From positions 93,045,018 to 93,109,017 of the forward strand of contig NC_084794.1 of the NCBI RefSeq assembly GCF_963169125.1: a DNA stretch of 64,000 nucleotides, given 5' to 3'. The notes under the pieces were generated by a model, which saw only the letters and a program-made list of their open reading frames with translations, searched no databases and was not told where the DNA came from. The DNA is from Humulus lupulus (Eukaryota; Streptophyta; Magnoliopsida; Rosales; Cannabaceae). Every line of letters starts with the position of its first letter. The first letter of the stretch is position 1. Position numbers and translations under genes: made by a program. This document shows positions 12,702 through 24,829 of this stretch, one piece after another.

Positions 12702-12717
12702 GTAAGGAGGGGATAGT
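12702..12717 (+). promoter_or_regulatory. Polypurine tract of element C
   Basis: The purine-rich run GTAAGGAGGGGATAGT lies directly before the 3' LTR. It is the expected plus-strand primer for reverse transcription. Confidence 0.85.
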
Positions 12718-14927
12718 TGTAACGACCCGAATTTGCTAATCGGGCTTAGGGCCTTGATTAGTGTGCCTGGAGGGCAATAAGTGGTTTAATTTGCTTATAT
12801 GTGAATTTATGTGTATATATGATTATGATGCATGTTTAATTGAGTTAAATGTGCATGTGGGCCCATCTGGATATTGGGGGCATAAATGTGATAAATGAAA
12901 TATATGTTGTATATGTGTGATATGTCTGTACAGCAGGATCCGAGACAGTCCTGGGGAGCAGTTAGCCAGAGAGTCACAACGGGGTTGAGATTCGGACTCG
13001 GGGCGAGTCGAGGGGTAATTCGGGTATTAGTTGAGTTATGGGATTATCGCGACATAGAAATAAATATTTGGAGATATATTTGAGGATAGAATGCCTAGGT
13101 GGGAATATTTAGGGAATTTACCATTTTTGCCCTCGGGGACGTTTTGACACCCCGAGCCTTGAGATAACCTTTAGACTTAAGCTATATAAAATAATAAAAG
13201 AAAGGAACTGTTTAGAAACCTTGAGAAACCGACCCATACTTCTCTTTGAACTGAAGTTAGTTTATGCTTATCTCTCTCTCACTTTCTAAGACAACACTCA
13301 AGAGGAAACTCATAGGGAATTCTTGGTGCAAGCTAGCATAAGCAAGGGATTCAGCTGTGTTAACTCAGAAGCTTAAGGCTTGTGGATTAAGGTTCAACAT
13401 CAGGGGTTTGAATTCAGCAAGAGGTAAGTTTTCCATGGAAGATATGTTCAAGTTTCAGCTGTGTTTTCAAGCTTTGCATGTGGGTAGAATCTAGGCTGTT
13501 TTTGGGTGTTCTAGTTATATTTTGGAGTAGATTTTTGTTGGGTTTTGGTGTTGAAATTAAGCTGGAATGATGGTGTTATTAGCTAGGAATGTTAGCTTGG
13601 TTTTGGTGGGAATTGGCTTGAAGGAGGGATGGAAAACTGGTGTAGAAATCTGGGTTCGCTGTATAGCGCCGCGGCCCGTGTGCGCGCGCAGCCATGTGGG
13701 GCTGAGAGAATTTATACGCGCCGCGGCACCTGCTGGGCGCGCCGCGGCCCGTGTGGGGGTCAGTGAAGAGCTAGCCTCTGTTTTGAGGCTAGCCGTGACT
13801 CTAGAGGGTGGGGCCGCGGCCCTTAGTGTCAGTGAGGATTTTAATGATATTTTTGACTTGGGAACTTAAAGGGTAAGGCTCGGGATGGATTTTATCATTC
13901 GGATTGATAGAATTCAAGGTCCCGGAGGTTAGGGTTAGGGTTTGAGGTTATTTATTGGGTTAGAATTTGATGGTCGGATATTGTTATGTGTTGTGACTAG
14001 GATTTCGGCGAGGCTCACGTTAGCGGACTGTGCTCGGGGCATCGGTGCTCAGGAAGCTCGGAACTCAGGTAAGAAAACCCTTGTTTCCATAGAGCTTGTG
14101 TGCAGGGCTGAGCCCAATATATTGAATGGAAATGACATGCAGGGCCGAGCCCTATATACTAGAATTGTAGAGCATGGCTCTTTATCTGTTTATGCTTGAA
14201 TTCTGTGCTTGTTGCTATATCGTGTTTGATATTATATGTGTGATCGACAAGAGCCGGGAATGGTGTAGACCGGGAACGGCGTGGGGCCGGGAACGGCATC
14301 AAGCATGATGAGTGCAAGGCCGAGAATGGCAAGGGGCCGGGAGCGGCGTTGAGCACGTGGGGTGCGAGTTGCCAGGGCGAGTCCCTAACAGGATACTTGG
14401 GATATCCTTACGGCGTGGTCCGCGAACCCAGGGCTTGGTAAACGCCTGGGACGGCTAGGCTGTATGTGTTTAGCCATTGGTGGCCTGTTTATATGTTTGA
14501 TTCGTGTATTGCATATGTTATTTGTTATGGGTTTTCTTGCTGGGCTTCGACTCACAGATGCTCTGTGGTGCAGGTAACGGTAAAGAGAAGATCAACCAAT
14601 CATGAGCACAGCTGGCGTGAGGCGGCGCGTACATGTCCGGCCAGCCTGGCTGTCACAGCTAGGGGATTTTGGGAGATGCTTGTAAATGAACTTAGATTTT
14701 GTCGTTTAGTCGACTCTGATCAGTTTTGTAATGTAAATATTTTCTAAACTATGTTTTGGGATCCCAAGTGTAAACTTTTATGATTAGCTATGAAAAACTA
14801 CTTTCTCTAATTTTTTTCTTTTTAATTATGGCTTAGTTACACGTTTTGAATTAAAACCTCGATTAGCGAGTTGAAAGCACGATTTTAAACACACTTGGTA
14901 ACGACTCTAAGGAAGTAGGGCGTTACA
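12718..14927 (+). repeat. Element C 3' LTR
   Basis: This is the 2,210-bp partner of the 5' LTR with the same termini (TGTAACGACCC / GGGCGTTACA). It differs by about 50 substitutions, a deletion of about 25 bp in the GC patch and an insertion of about 44 bp near 14,240-14,290 made of GGCCGGGAACGGC-like words. Confidence 0.95.
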
Positions 14928-14932
14928 TCTTG
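14928..14932. repeat. Target site duplication of element C (right), TCTTG
   Basis: Exact match to 5,620-5,624. Confidence 0.95.
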
Positions 14933-16848
14933 CCTCCCCTCAAAAGGTTGAAAGACGGGAGACAACGGTCTGTAGATTTTGATATAAACCTACTCAGTGC
15001 CGCCATCCTGCCGGTCAAACTTTGGACATCCTTGTGTCTTTGAGGTGAGGGCATGTCGATCAGAGCCTGAATCTTGTCAGGGTTGGCCTCTATTCCACGA
15101 GCGTTCACGATAAAGCCCAGGAATTTTCCTGAAGATACCCCGAAGGTGCACTTCTGAGGATTTAGTTTCATGTTATACTTCCGGAGCACGCCAAAGCACT
15201 CTTCGAGGTCATCAACATGGTTATTGTTAAGTTGAGACTTGAAAAGCATGTCGTCAACATAAACTTCCATGTTGTTCCCTATTTGTTCTGAAAACATCGT
15301 ATTCACGAGCCGCTGGTACGTGGCCCCAACATTTTTGAGTCCGAATGGCATGACATTATAGCAGTATAGCCCCTTATCCGTTATGAAGCTCGTATGTTCC
15401 TGGTCGGGGGCATGCATGGGAATCTGGTTATATGCAGAATAGGCATCCATGAATGACATCAGTCCATGCCCCGCCATGGCATTCACGAGTTGGTCAATCC
15501 TTGGTAAAGGAAAATAGTCCTTCGGGCAAGCTTTGTTGAGGTCCGAATAGTCAATACAAGTTCGCCACGTCCCATTAGGTTTTGGGACCAACACCGGATT
15601 GGCTACCCAGTCAGGGTAAAAAGCATCCCTAATGAATCAGTTTGCTTTTAACCTATTGACCTCCTCCTTCAGTGCCTTCTTTCTGTCGTCATCCAGCTGT
15701 CTTCGCTTTTGTTGCTTCGGAGGGAAGCTTTTGTCAATATTTAGCGCATGGCTTGCTATGTTCGGACTTATTCCTACCATGTCTGAATGTGACCATGCGA
15801 AGACGTCCTGGTTTCTCTTAGAAAATAAAATTAGTTGCTATTTGGTTTCTTGATGGGAGGTGTTTTCCAACCTTTACCTTTTTCGAGGGATCGGGCTCTT
15901 CGAGCTGAATCTCTTCGAGCTCTTCTAAGGGTTCGAGGTTAGCTTTCTCCTGAACCCTTGGATCGATTTCTTCATCAATCTCTAAGACCGTCCCGTCTTT
16001 ACTTTGAATAATGACGAGTGCTTGTGTGCTCAAGCACTCGTCTGTTTCTTTCCTCTTAAGGAAATGCTGTAGCATTCCCTTCCAGCTAACTGATCTCCCT
16101 TCAACGTCCCGATGCCACTAGGGGTCGGGAATTTAATGGCCAGATGCCTGACGGACGAGACTGCCCCCAGCCCAACCAGGGCGGGTCTTCCGAGCAGCAC
16201 GTTGTAGGCCGAAGGCAGGTCTACTACCACGAACTCCATCATCTTGGTTGTTGAGACTGGGTAGTCTCCCAAGGTCACGGGGAGTTCGATGGACCCCATG
16301 CAGGCGGTTCCTTCTCCTGAAAAGCCGTAAAGCGTAGTCGCACATGCTTTCAGGTCGTGAAGGGAGAGTCCCATTTTTTCAAGGGTTGCTTTATAGAGAA
16401 TGTTAACTGAGCTCCCATTGTCTATGAGAACTCGGTGGACCCTTTTATTTGCCAGCTGGAGAGTGATGACCAGCGGATCATGGTGAGGAAACTGAACATG
16501 GGACGCATCTTCCTCAGTGAAGGTTATTGGTTGGGATTCAATCTTTTGACTTTTTGGAGCTCTAGGTTCGGGTTCATAGGGAGACCCGTCCCCAGTCTTC
16601 AGCTCGTTAACGTACCTCTTTTGGGCATTTCTGCCCATGCCTGCGGGATGAGGCCCTCCCGAGATGGTTATCACATCTTCTCCATCTATCGGCGGGGGCC
16701 TATCCTCTTCCCTAGCTCAGGAATTATTGTTTTGTGTGGGCTGCGATGTGGCTGCTCTCTGGCTCGTGGTCACTTGATTAGTACTCTGGTTCTTGACATA
16801 TTGTCTGAAGTAACCCCTCGAGATCAATCCTTCGATCTCATCTTTCAG
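14933..16848 (-). pseudogene. pol: Element A protease and RT, proximal part of pol
   Basis: Reading right to left, aspartic protease is seen in 16,674-16,030 with the active-site phrase [12 protein letters not shown] near 16,400-16,430. A frameshift near 16,030-16,075 moves the frame (16,075-15,818) and it later returns. RT is open at 15,594-14,923 with ANPVLVPKPNG, PRIDQLV and the catalytic YVDD at 15,250-15,261. TAG at 15,838-15,840 and TGA at 15,637-15,639 are in the RT frame and occur at the homologous codons of element B. RT is cut at 14,932 by element C and resumes at 5,619; adding the 9,308-bp insertion back restores the frame. Confidence 0.88.
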
Positions 16849-18915
16849 CTACCGACATTCATCAGTAGTATGCCCGGTGTCTCTATGAAATCGGCAATAT
16901 TTGCTGGAGTCCCTCTTGGACTTCTGATTTCTCATTGGGTCCGGACGCCTGAAGGGGACCTGGTTTTTATTAGCCAGGTATATGTTCTCCCGAGACTCGT
17001 TGAGCTCGGTGTACACTCTGTACACGGAGAAATATATCTCCCCCTTCTTTTTCTTTCCTCCTTCGGCCTCAGGGTTACTCCCTTCGTTCTTTTTTCTCTT
17101 GGAAGGGTTTTTCGCAGCAGGCTTTGAAGCTGATGGGTCTGCCGAGGTTGAGGCAGAGTTCATGTTTGTCGTTGTAGTTACAGGCTGGGAAGTCACATTA
17201 AGTGTCGACCTTGCTTCCTCTACATTGATAAACCTCTGTGCCCGTTTGTTAAACTCGGTTAGGGACCTCACCGGTTTTCTCTGCATGTCGTCCCAGAGAG
17301 CACTTCCTGGCATAACTCCAGCTTGGACAGCCATTAAGTGACCGCTGTCATCCACATTCCGAGCTCGGGAAACTTCCAAGTTAAACCTTGTAAGGTAACT
17401 TTTCAATGTCTCTCTTGGCTGCTGCCGAACGTTAGTCAGGGTTGACGCCTCAGGTCTAACCCCCATCATGGCTTTGAACTGCTTCTTGAAGTCTTTAGAC
17501 AGCTGATCCCAAGAAGTTATTGAGTGTCTTTTATATTTTCCGAACCAGCTTTTGGCTGGTCCTGTCAGTGATGCTGGAAATAACATGCATCTGAGCTCGT
17601 AACCCACATTACTTGCTCTCATTATGGTATTGAATGTACTCAAATGGCTGTACGGGTCGGACTTTCCCTCAAACGTTGGGACATGAGGGATCCGAAATCC
17701 TTGGGGAAATGGAGTGTTGGAAATATGGGGAGCAAACGGTTCAAGCTCCTCATTAGAATCTTCATATCGATCCTGACCTTGCTCATTTTTCAAAAGCCTG
17801 AAGGCCTTTTCTAACTAATCAATTCTTTCCTGGACTGGGTCCGCGAGGGGTCTTGTCTGGAATCAGTTGTCGTCGATCACAATTCCAGGTTCGCGCCTCC
17901 GCAGGGGGTCTTTACGCCTATTTAGGTGATCCCTCAGGTCCGGGTTTATCGGGTTAACATTACCCTGACTTTGATTCAAGTGTTCCAGTAGGTTGGAGCG
18001 ATTCCTGCGGCTCCCAGTATTCTTTCGACCTCGATCATGCATGCTGACCGATCTGGTATCTCCAGTGTCATCACTAGTAAAAATTGTCGCATGATTATTT
18101 TGAGATCGGTCTTTTTCGTGCCGCCTCATTTCTGTCGTGCGAGACCGAGACGTTTGACTTTTTTCAGATAAGGCGCCTCTCCGCTCCTGGAAAGCTTCCC
18201 TGTTTCCTTGTCTCCTCCCCGCACGCCTTTCGTCCTGATCTCGAACTGGTTGAGCATTCCTGCGAGGAGGTGAAGGATATCTTATAGGCGATGGAGGGAA
18301 CCGTATGGGTGACGGTGGCTGCCACCCATTTCGTGGTCTGGACAGTCCGGAGTTTGCCCGAGATGGGTTGGTTGCATCTTGCGCGTTCCCAAGGACTTGA
18401 GTTCGAGCCTCTGCAGGGGCTCGGTTGTTCTCAGTTCCCGCAGGTACCTCCACAGGTGGATTAACCGGGGCCCTAGCTCGGGTACTTCTTTGGTGTCTTG
18501 AGGGAGCAGATCGCTCTGCTGGTGCCGGAGGTTGTTCCGGCCTTCTTGTGGCAGCATTCTTTCGTGGACGCCCACGAGGCCTCCGGGGAGGAACATGCAC
18601 GTCCCTAGGAGGGGGAGCTTGGTTTTCACGCGGAGGCGGGGGCTGAGCCGCCTGCACCTCTACGGCTATCCTTGCTAACTCCTCATTTCGCTTGTTGGCT
18701 TCTGCCAACTGCTGTTTCAGCTGCCGGTTTTCAAGTTCCACAATGGGAACGTACCGCTCAGGATTGTAATACATATCCTCATCCCTTGGTGGTGCGGGTG
18801 GTCCCCGAGAATCGGAGGATCGGCTTCTCTCTTCAACATTTGGGTTTACCATCGGCTGTTTCCCAGGGCGTCTCGGATAATTTTCTTCAGGAACGTTCTG
18901 ATCATTAGCGGCCAT
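16849..18915 (-). pseudogene. gag: Element A gag
   Basis: The start at 18,915 (MAANDQNVPEENYPRR) lies 50 bases inside the 5' LTR. An N-terminal region rich in Pro, Arg and Ser (18,915-17,863) is followed by a retrotransposon gag domain (17,793 leftward: PHVPTFEGKSDPY, AKSWFGKYK, RFNLEVSRA) and a basic linker ([11 protein letters not shown]). A zinc-finger-like [16 protein letters not shown] ends at 16,849. Three or more stops interrupt it: at about 17,863, at 17,814-17,816 (Gln codon in the other copy) and at 16,846-16,848 (Gln). The frame is the same throughout. Confidence 0.88.
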
Positions 18916-18943
18916 AACTTGTTCAGGGACTGAATGCTTAAGG

Positions 18944-18961
18944 CTCTCAATGAAAGCACCA
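18944..18961 (-). promoter_or_regulatory. Candidate primer binding site of element A
   Basis: On the minus strand, TGGTGCTTTCATTGAGAG starts 3 bases after the 5' LTR. The same 18 bases lie at 39,720-39,737 in element B. Position and TGG start fit a PBS; I do not assign the tRNA. Confidence 0.6.
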
Positions 18962-18964
18962 AAC

Positions 18965-19759
18965 TGTTGACGCCATTTTCGTCAACAGTGAAATAAGAGC
19001 ACGAAAACAATAATTGGTTATGGCCAAGAAAAATATGATAACACAAATGGGATTTTTTACGTGGTTCAGCAGTTAACTCTGCCTAGTCCACGAGTCTTTG
19101 TTATTAAAACTTAAGATGATTTATGGAAATTCTTTAAGAACGAATTCTCCAGAGTTTCTCTCAAGATCACAAAATTTTGGTCCCTTTTCATGGTGCATGA
19201 CCTCTCTATTTATAGAGGAAATTTCAGAATACTATCCCACATATTTCGGAAAGTTATTCTGTATCTTTAAACAAATTTAATGGCATTTAAAGCCTGTAAT
19301 CCTATATACAAGGAAACGTCCCCTGAAGATCAAGGGGCGTATAACTGAATAATAAATATCCCTTTATTACAGGGGATTTACAACAATCAATGTAGACCGC
19401 GTCTCTCTAAAATGACTCACTAGGATATTCAGAGTTATCAATCCACATTGTCAATGCTGTTCCCACCCAGGTCTCTTACTGGCTTTCGAGCTATGACATT
19501 TCCCGGAGGTCATACGACTTCGAGCTCATACTTATGTCAGGCTCGGAGACCCTGATCCGAGGCCATCCGAGAACAGACGTGTTTTGATGTCTGTCTTTCG
19601 AGCTTGTAATGGTTTCGAGGCTACCATCTTCAAAGCTGCCTGCTGCTTGTAGGTCCAGTGCTTAGGTTGCGGACACGTGTTCCAGACATTATGAACCCAT
19701 TCCTAACGAATCCAGCTTTTGAGATCACAATTCTTAAGGCTCGAAATCTGGGTGTGACA
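18965..19759 (-). repeat. Element A 5' LTR
   Basis: On the plus strand it reads TGTTGACGCC...GGGTGTGACA. It is alignable along its length to 27,981-28,744 and 39,741-40,520. A TATA box on the minus strand (TATAAATA, 19,207-19,214) would drive transcription toward gag. The U5 end carries a GTTGACG/CGTCAAC hairpin. Confidence 0.92.
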
Positions 19760-22345
19760 AACCTAATGCAACAATTCAGGTCACAAATTTAATTACATAA
19801 CTAACAAATAAGAAAACAAGGTTGTACGCATAACGTACATCCTGTGCGCAGATGTCCACTCCTCTTACCTTCAAGAGTGCGTTTCCCGCTAACTTGTCTC
19901 GAACCACTTGCTGCGTCACCTCGACGACTGCTAGCTCCTAGACATCCAATTACACAGCGAAAATTCGGGAAAAATAAAAAATAGGCGTTAAGGTTTTATT
20001 TCAAAACCCTAATTATCTAAATAATTTAACTATGCCATTTTAACATGCATGACACGTAAATTAAAATAATTTTCCACAAAAGGTTCAAACCATCATGTAA
20101 ATGTACAAACAACGATGTTTCCAACGTATTGCATGAATTCATATAAATACTTTTTATGTGAAAATTACCAAAATACTCTTTAATATCATAATTACATTAA
20201 AGACTCAATAATTTTATACAAATGATCATATGACAACAAAATTTAATAAACAACTTTTCCAAAACCCTAAATAATCAGAAAATTCGCATATAAGACCAGC
20301 AAAATAATTTTTTTAACATTTATAAATTATTTTTCGTCAATTTCTCAAATAAAACCCAAATAATAGAAATAAATACACAACCGGCCCAAAAATCAAACTA
20401 ACATACAGAACTGTTTAAAAATCCAAAATAAACTTATAAAAATTATTTTAGAATTTTCTGGGAAAAATAACTATTTTTCTTAATTAATTTTGTAGAAAAA
20501 CTAATTAATTAAAGAAAAATTTATAACTGATTAAAAATAGAATCTAACTATACAGATCAGTTTCTACACCATACAGTAACACACAAAAATTACCTAGGGT
20601 TCAGAACAGTAGCATTAATAGTTTTTTATATTTAAAATATAAAATAAGCCAAATAAATCATGAAAATTACATAAATGATACAAATTCGAAATAAAATTAC
20701 AGAGAGCCTTAGAATCTCATTTGAAACATATAAAAAATTCTTAGGATTTTTAGAATACTTTAAATAATTTTCCACATTTATTTTCTTAAATCACATATTT
20801 AAAAGCAAATAATTGAAGAAAATTATAAAATACGATAAAAAATTAAATCTAAACATACAAAGCCATTCTAAATCATACAGATATCATTGAAATATAAAAT
20901 CATATTTTTCTGAACAATAAAAATATTTTTCATAATTAATCTTTATGTAAACTTCAATAAATCATTATAATTCAAAGAAAAATATGAAACGAGTTGGAAA
21001 ATGCTATAAAATTAATGTACTAATTTTTAAGATTGAAAAAGAAAAAAAAAACACCTCAGTAAATACCCAAATCGGGTTTGCCGGAGCTCTCGCTGGAGTT
21101 GTTGTCTTCTTCCGCGCCGGCGAGGTTGTTTCTTTTGTTTCCGGCTACCCCAATGTTCCAAACCACTTGGAAACTTCCCACACGTGTTCCAGCAGTCCAA
21201 AACGACCCTAAGACACAAAGAATCACGCCACAGTCGCCTTGGTCGAAGTCTTCTTCTCCAACGTTGGTGTACCGCCAACAATGGAGCTCAAAATTGGTTT
21301 TTCTTGCTCTAGACAATTTCAGTCTGTTTCTTCACGTCAAAACCGATTCTTGGAGTCCCCTAAGATTGTTTATCACCAACCACGCCCACCATACACTCTT
21401 GAACACACTTAAATCCAAAATTATCCAAGGATATGCATTTTCTTGGATAAAAATGGTGAATCAAAATCTGAGGCTTTATAAATGTATTTCTCACACTCAA
21501 AATGTTTATTTCCTCCCCTAGAATGATTCTACAATATTCATTACTGCCCAGATTTTTCCCAAGTGCAAGAACTCAAAAATTTCTCCTCTTAAAAAAAAAA
21601 AACGATAATAACACTCTCTCTCTTCAATCCTTTGCTTCCCTTAATATTTCCACGATTTCTCCTTCAGATTATCATGGTAACATGTTATAGAATAGGTTTA
21701 GAAAATAAGTTAGCGTTTGAAGTGGTAAGATCCTCTTTTCAAGGAATTCCTTATTTTTTTTCTTTTAAAAAAATAAAATAAAATGACTAAGTTCCACAAC
21801 TGATATTATCAATTAAATTTCGAAAATTTAACCAATTTTATGAATATTTAATCATGTTAAAACAGAAGAAATAAAGTCTCTAAAATGCCCCTTGAACCAA
21901 TCTCAAACTTGATGATATTATGGTCTTTTTGCAAATTCAAATATTTAATATTATGGCAAACCAAAAATTACACATAATATGATAAAATAATTTCAAGCAT
22001 ATTATTATTACTATTATGCTCATAATAGTAATAATTTTTAATTAAATAAATAACTTAACCCGAGTCATTATTTATTCACTTGACATTATTCTCATGTTGT
22101 GATTTCACAAAAACTCAAACATGAGAAACCATGAATTTTATTTCCATTGGAAGTCATATATATCCAATAATCCATCAAAGGAAAAGAAAAGAAAAAAATG
22201 ACAAGGATGCACATAGTGGGAAAATTACGAAATTGCCCTTTCGAGAAAACGAATATTACACTCCCAAACCAGATGAAAATTCAGTCACTGCATTTCTATC
22301 TTCTTTATAACAGCTTAAAGCAGCTGACAAATGGTATTCAACATC
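19760..22345. other. AT-rich, gene-free stretch; centre resembles degraded LTR
   Basis: I find no supported gene. At 19,830-19,980, and on the minus strand at 21,060-21,300, there are GC-richer pieces (CCGGCGAGG-type words, a GAAGGTAAG-like donor) in an arrangement like gypsy LTRs read on the minus strand. Termini and target duplication were not found. The rest (20,000-21,000 and 21,700-22,340) is plain AT-rich sequence. Confidence 0.3.
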
Positions 22346-22351
22346 TCAAAC

Positions 22352-23395
22352 TATAGGACCTCGGAGGTACTTAAATATGTCCCCATTCTTTCCTTTAGGT
22401 GTTTCAGTCGAAGGAGTTTCTGATTGAGAAGTCACAGATGATCCCATGTGAAGCATTTTCAAAGCGTAATCAGCTCTTTTAGAATTGGTAGTTGCCACTC
22501 CTTTTACCACAAATTTATTTGTATTAGAAACACCTGTTAAACTTGCAGCATCTTTATTGTGATGCAATTGTCCACCATCAGCAGTTTGTCTGTTTTCCAA
22601 TTTGCCACTAGTATTGTCATCTTCATGATCTGCCAAAAGTGAATAGATGTTATTCTTTGCATAAGATTTTTTGTTATGCTTCTTGCCATAAGCTGTTGAG
22701 TGCACATCTCCATTCCTGCTGCTTGCGCTGCTTCCACTGCTTGCCCTATCACTCTGGCAGCTGCAGTTTACCAAAGAACATGAACTACAGTTCTTCATAT
22801 ACTGCCCGAGCTTCTTTTTGAGCCTTTTAACTTCCTTAACAACCTCAGATGATACTTTCAACTCTGTAGTAGAAGATTTTCTCTCTGTTTCTATCGAGAT
22901 CTCATTACCTTTAACCATGTAGTTTTCAATGTAAATATCTCCAACTAGTGTCCATGCCTTAGCCCAGAATAAGTATGATGAAGACAACTGCTATGCAGCA
23001 AGGCTTTCATTTAAGCTAGATATCACATCCTTCACATCACCATTATATGATCTAGTTCTGTCATTTTCATAGCTGAATTTCGTTTGCAACAATGAGCAAC
23101 CTATCATTGATGAGATGAATCTTGAGTCCTTAAGATGTTGAGGCATTGATCCATAAACAGAACATGCCAACTCTACAACATTCAATGCTTGATGCAACTG
23201 ACCATCTTCCGTGTATGCATGTCCAAGTGCCAAATAGGATTCTCCTAGCAAAAGAACAAGTTTCCACAGCTTATGATCCATATTTGATCTTGGAAGCCAT
23301 TCCTTAATGTCACAAACTTCAATACAATCAGCATCACCACATGCACAAATAGAAAGATTCATGGATGAAGGTTTATAAATCCCAAAGAGCATTTT
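22352..23395 (-). pseudogene. Captured exon of an EDRF1-like TPR protein, one in-frame stop
   Basis: A 1,044-bp open stretch is broken only by TAG at 22,991-22,993. It starts after a minus-strand acceptor-like T-rich run ending CTCAAG and ends at a GT, with exactly 348 codons and phase 0 at both ends. That suggests one genuine exon rather than a processed cDNA. The first half has a TPR-like helical pattern (LLGESYLALGHAY, QALNVVELACSVYGSM); the second has a charged helix (VKEVKRLKKKLGQY), a Cys-rich patch and a Ser-rich linker. It resembles plant homologues of erythroid differentiation-related factor 1, recognised from memory of the family. No neighbouring exons are visible, so I call it a gene fragment. 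Confidence 0.55.
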
Positions 23396-23499
23396 CTTGA
23401 GAAATACAAAAAAAGTTTTAAAAGGGGTAGAAATAGTTTTTTGGCAGTTGTTTTAATTTAACATTGTTTAATCAGTAATGTTAGATACATTTGTATTAT

Positions 23500-23965
23500 T
23501 GGGGCTAAAATTGAAGTTTTCAACTTAAAGATTGATATAAACGGTTTAAACCATTAGAGTTAAAATTTAACTACTAGGATAAAATTTAAATCTCTAAGCT
23601 TAGATGGCTTTAAATATAAACCCCTAGGCTTAAATGACTTAAAATTATACCACTAGGCTTAAGATTTAAATCACTTGGCTGAAATTTTAAATTCCTGAAC
23701 ATTAAATTTAAACTTCTATTCTTAAATCTTAAACCACTATGTTTATAATTTAAACCTCTATGCTTAAAATTTAAACCGTTCAGTTTAAATTTTAAAGCAA
23801 GTGTCTTTAAACTATCATTTTAAATTATATAGCATAATTTATAAAATGTAAACCAAAATCTTTACAAATTTAAATGTCAAGGTTTTAGATTTAAATTACT
23901 AAATTTAAAATTTAAGCCATGACCTTAAATGCTTAAAATTTGATTTTCAAGGCTTAATTAGCATA
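23500..23965. repeat. Short degenerate AT-rich array
   Basis: Repeated variants of TTTAAATTTAAACC and 'aaacccctaggctt' occur at irregular spacing. The orientation and words are those of the big array at 49,240-54,660, but this copy is more diverged. Confidence 0.7.
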
Positions 23966-24785
23966 AAAATAAGAACCCGTCTTTGGCTAGTCTGTATGTT
24001 TTTGCTTTTGAGCCCTGTGGGAAGAGGGTTGTTAAAGTCCTTACTATTATCAACAAACCAATGATAACTCTCGTCCAATGCGTATGAAAACTCAGACAAT
24101 ATTGGGAACCAACCACATAGGAAGAGTTAGGATCTAACTTTGCCCCAATATGAAATGGAATTCTGGGTAGATTGTCTCAAACCAGTCCCGAGGCTAGCTA
24201 AATTATCTGAGTTCCTTGGATAATAGAGGCAACTGTTAGAGCATTTAAATTTAATGTGTAGTCAGTTTAATCTCAATTAGATCTTGGCCTTTCTTTATGA
24301 TTTTATTTTGATGGTGATTTTCATTTAATAGTAGGGTAATCCTGAATTCCTGTTTTGTTTACATAATTAAAATCTTGGGGATCTTATTTTTGTAGGAGGA
24401 GGTTTTGAGGCTTAAATATGGAAGAGTTGATGCAGTTCCAACTAGTTGGGTGCTTTGGATTCACTTATATATCTTAAGAATTGGCACCATTATGCTTTGT
24501 TATTGATTGGGTTTAGCTCTATTAGAGAGGGGATTTTATAATGAAGACAATTAGAACTATTATCTCCCTAAGTTCTCTAGATATGATAGTAAAGGTTTTT
24601 TTTTAGTAACATATGCTTCATTCTTATTTCTCATGACTGGGGATTATCCCCTTGATTTCAAAACCCCTACTGATTCAAGTTTTCCTACTTTTGTTCTGCA
24701 GATCCAAATATAATGAAAAAATCACATTTAAACCCCAAGTTTTAGATAGCTTAAATTGTATTATTTTTGGTTGCAAAACAGATAT
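23966..24785. other. Unassigned non-coding stretch
   Basis: I see no long open frame and no repeat words. Base composition is more mixed than the flanks. It could be intronic or captured host DNA; I cannot identify it. Confidence 0.3.
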
Positions 24786-24829
24786 CTATTCATGTAGTGC
24801 TGCAGCGCGCCCCAGCACATATGTCATTT

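Larger units (their letters stand above)
5625..14927 (+). mobile_element. Element C: Tekay/Del-like chromovirus (Ty3/gypsy), near-complete
   Basis: This is a 9,303-bp element with TG...CA LTRs of 2.2 kb, tRNA-iMet-type PBS, a single gag-pol-chromodomain frame and a polypurine tract, bounded by TCTTG on both sides. It sits in the RT of element A in the opposite orientation. A C-terminal chromodomain and the domain order protease-RT-RNase H-integrase identify a chromovirus; the long LTR and the motif set fit Tekay/Del. Hand comparison of the LTRs gives roughly 50 substitutions over about 2.15 kb (about 2 percent), so insertion is fairly recent. Four internal stops make it unable to express its own polyprotein. 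Confidence 0.95.
1..19759 (-). mobile_element. Element A: Tat-lineage Ty3/gypsy retrotransposon, left end outside window
   Basis: This is an LTR retrotransposon read right to left: 5' LTR at 18,965-19,759, then gag, protease, RT, RNase H, a second archaeal-type RNase H and integrase on the minus strand, then a plus-strand antisense gene at the far left. Dual RNase H plus an antisense ORF between integrase and the 3' LTR is the known hallmark of the Tat clade (Retand/Ogre relatives). Its 3' LTR and about 2 kb of 3' sequence lie beyond base 1, judged by alignment with the complete copy at 27,981-40,520. Element C is inserted in its RT at 5,625-14,927. The base run AACCT after 19,759 should be its target duplication, but the partner copy is not in the window. 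Many stops and frameshifts make it non-functional. Confidence 0.92.

Noticed and set aside
1..19759. Endogenous pararetrovirus origin of element A
   Set aside because: LTRs, integrase and dual RNase H are present and no movement protein is seen, so it is a Ty3/gypsy retrotransposon.
21078..21521. A 147-residue plus-strand protein
   Set aside because: Low-complexity, no recognised motif, and the same DNA reads like LTR leader on the other strand. Not supported as a gene.
22352..23395. A working host gene
   Set aside because: An in-frame TAG, no other exons and no visible promoter. It is kept as a captured exon fragment.
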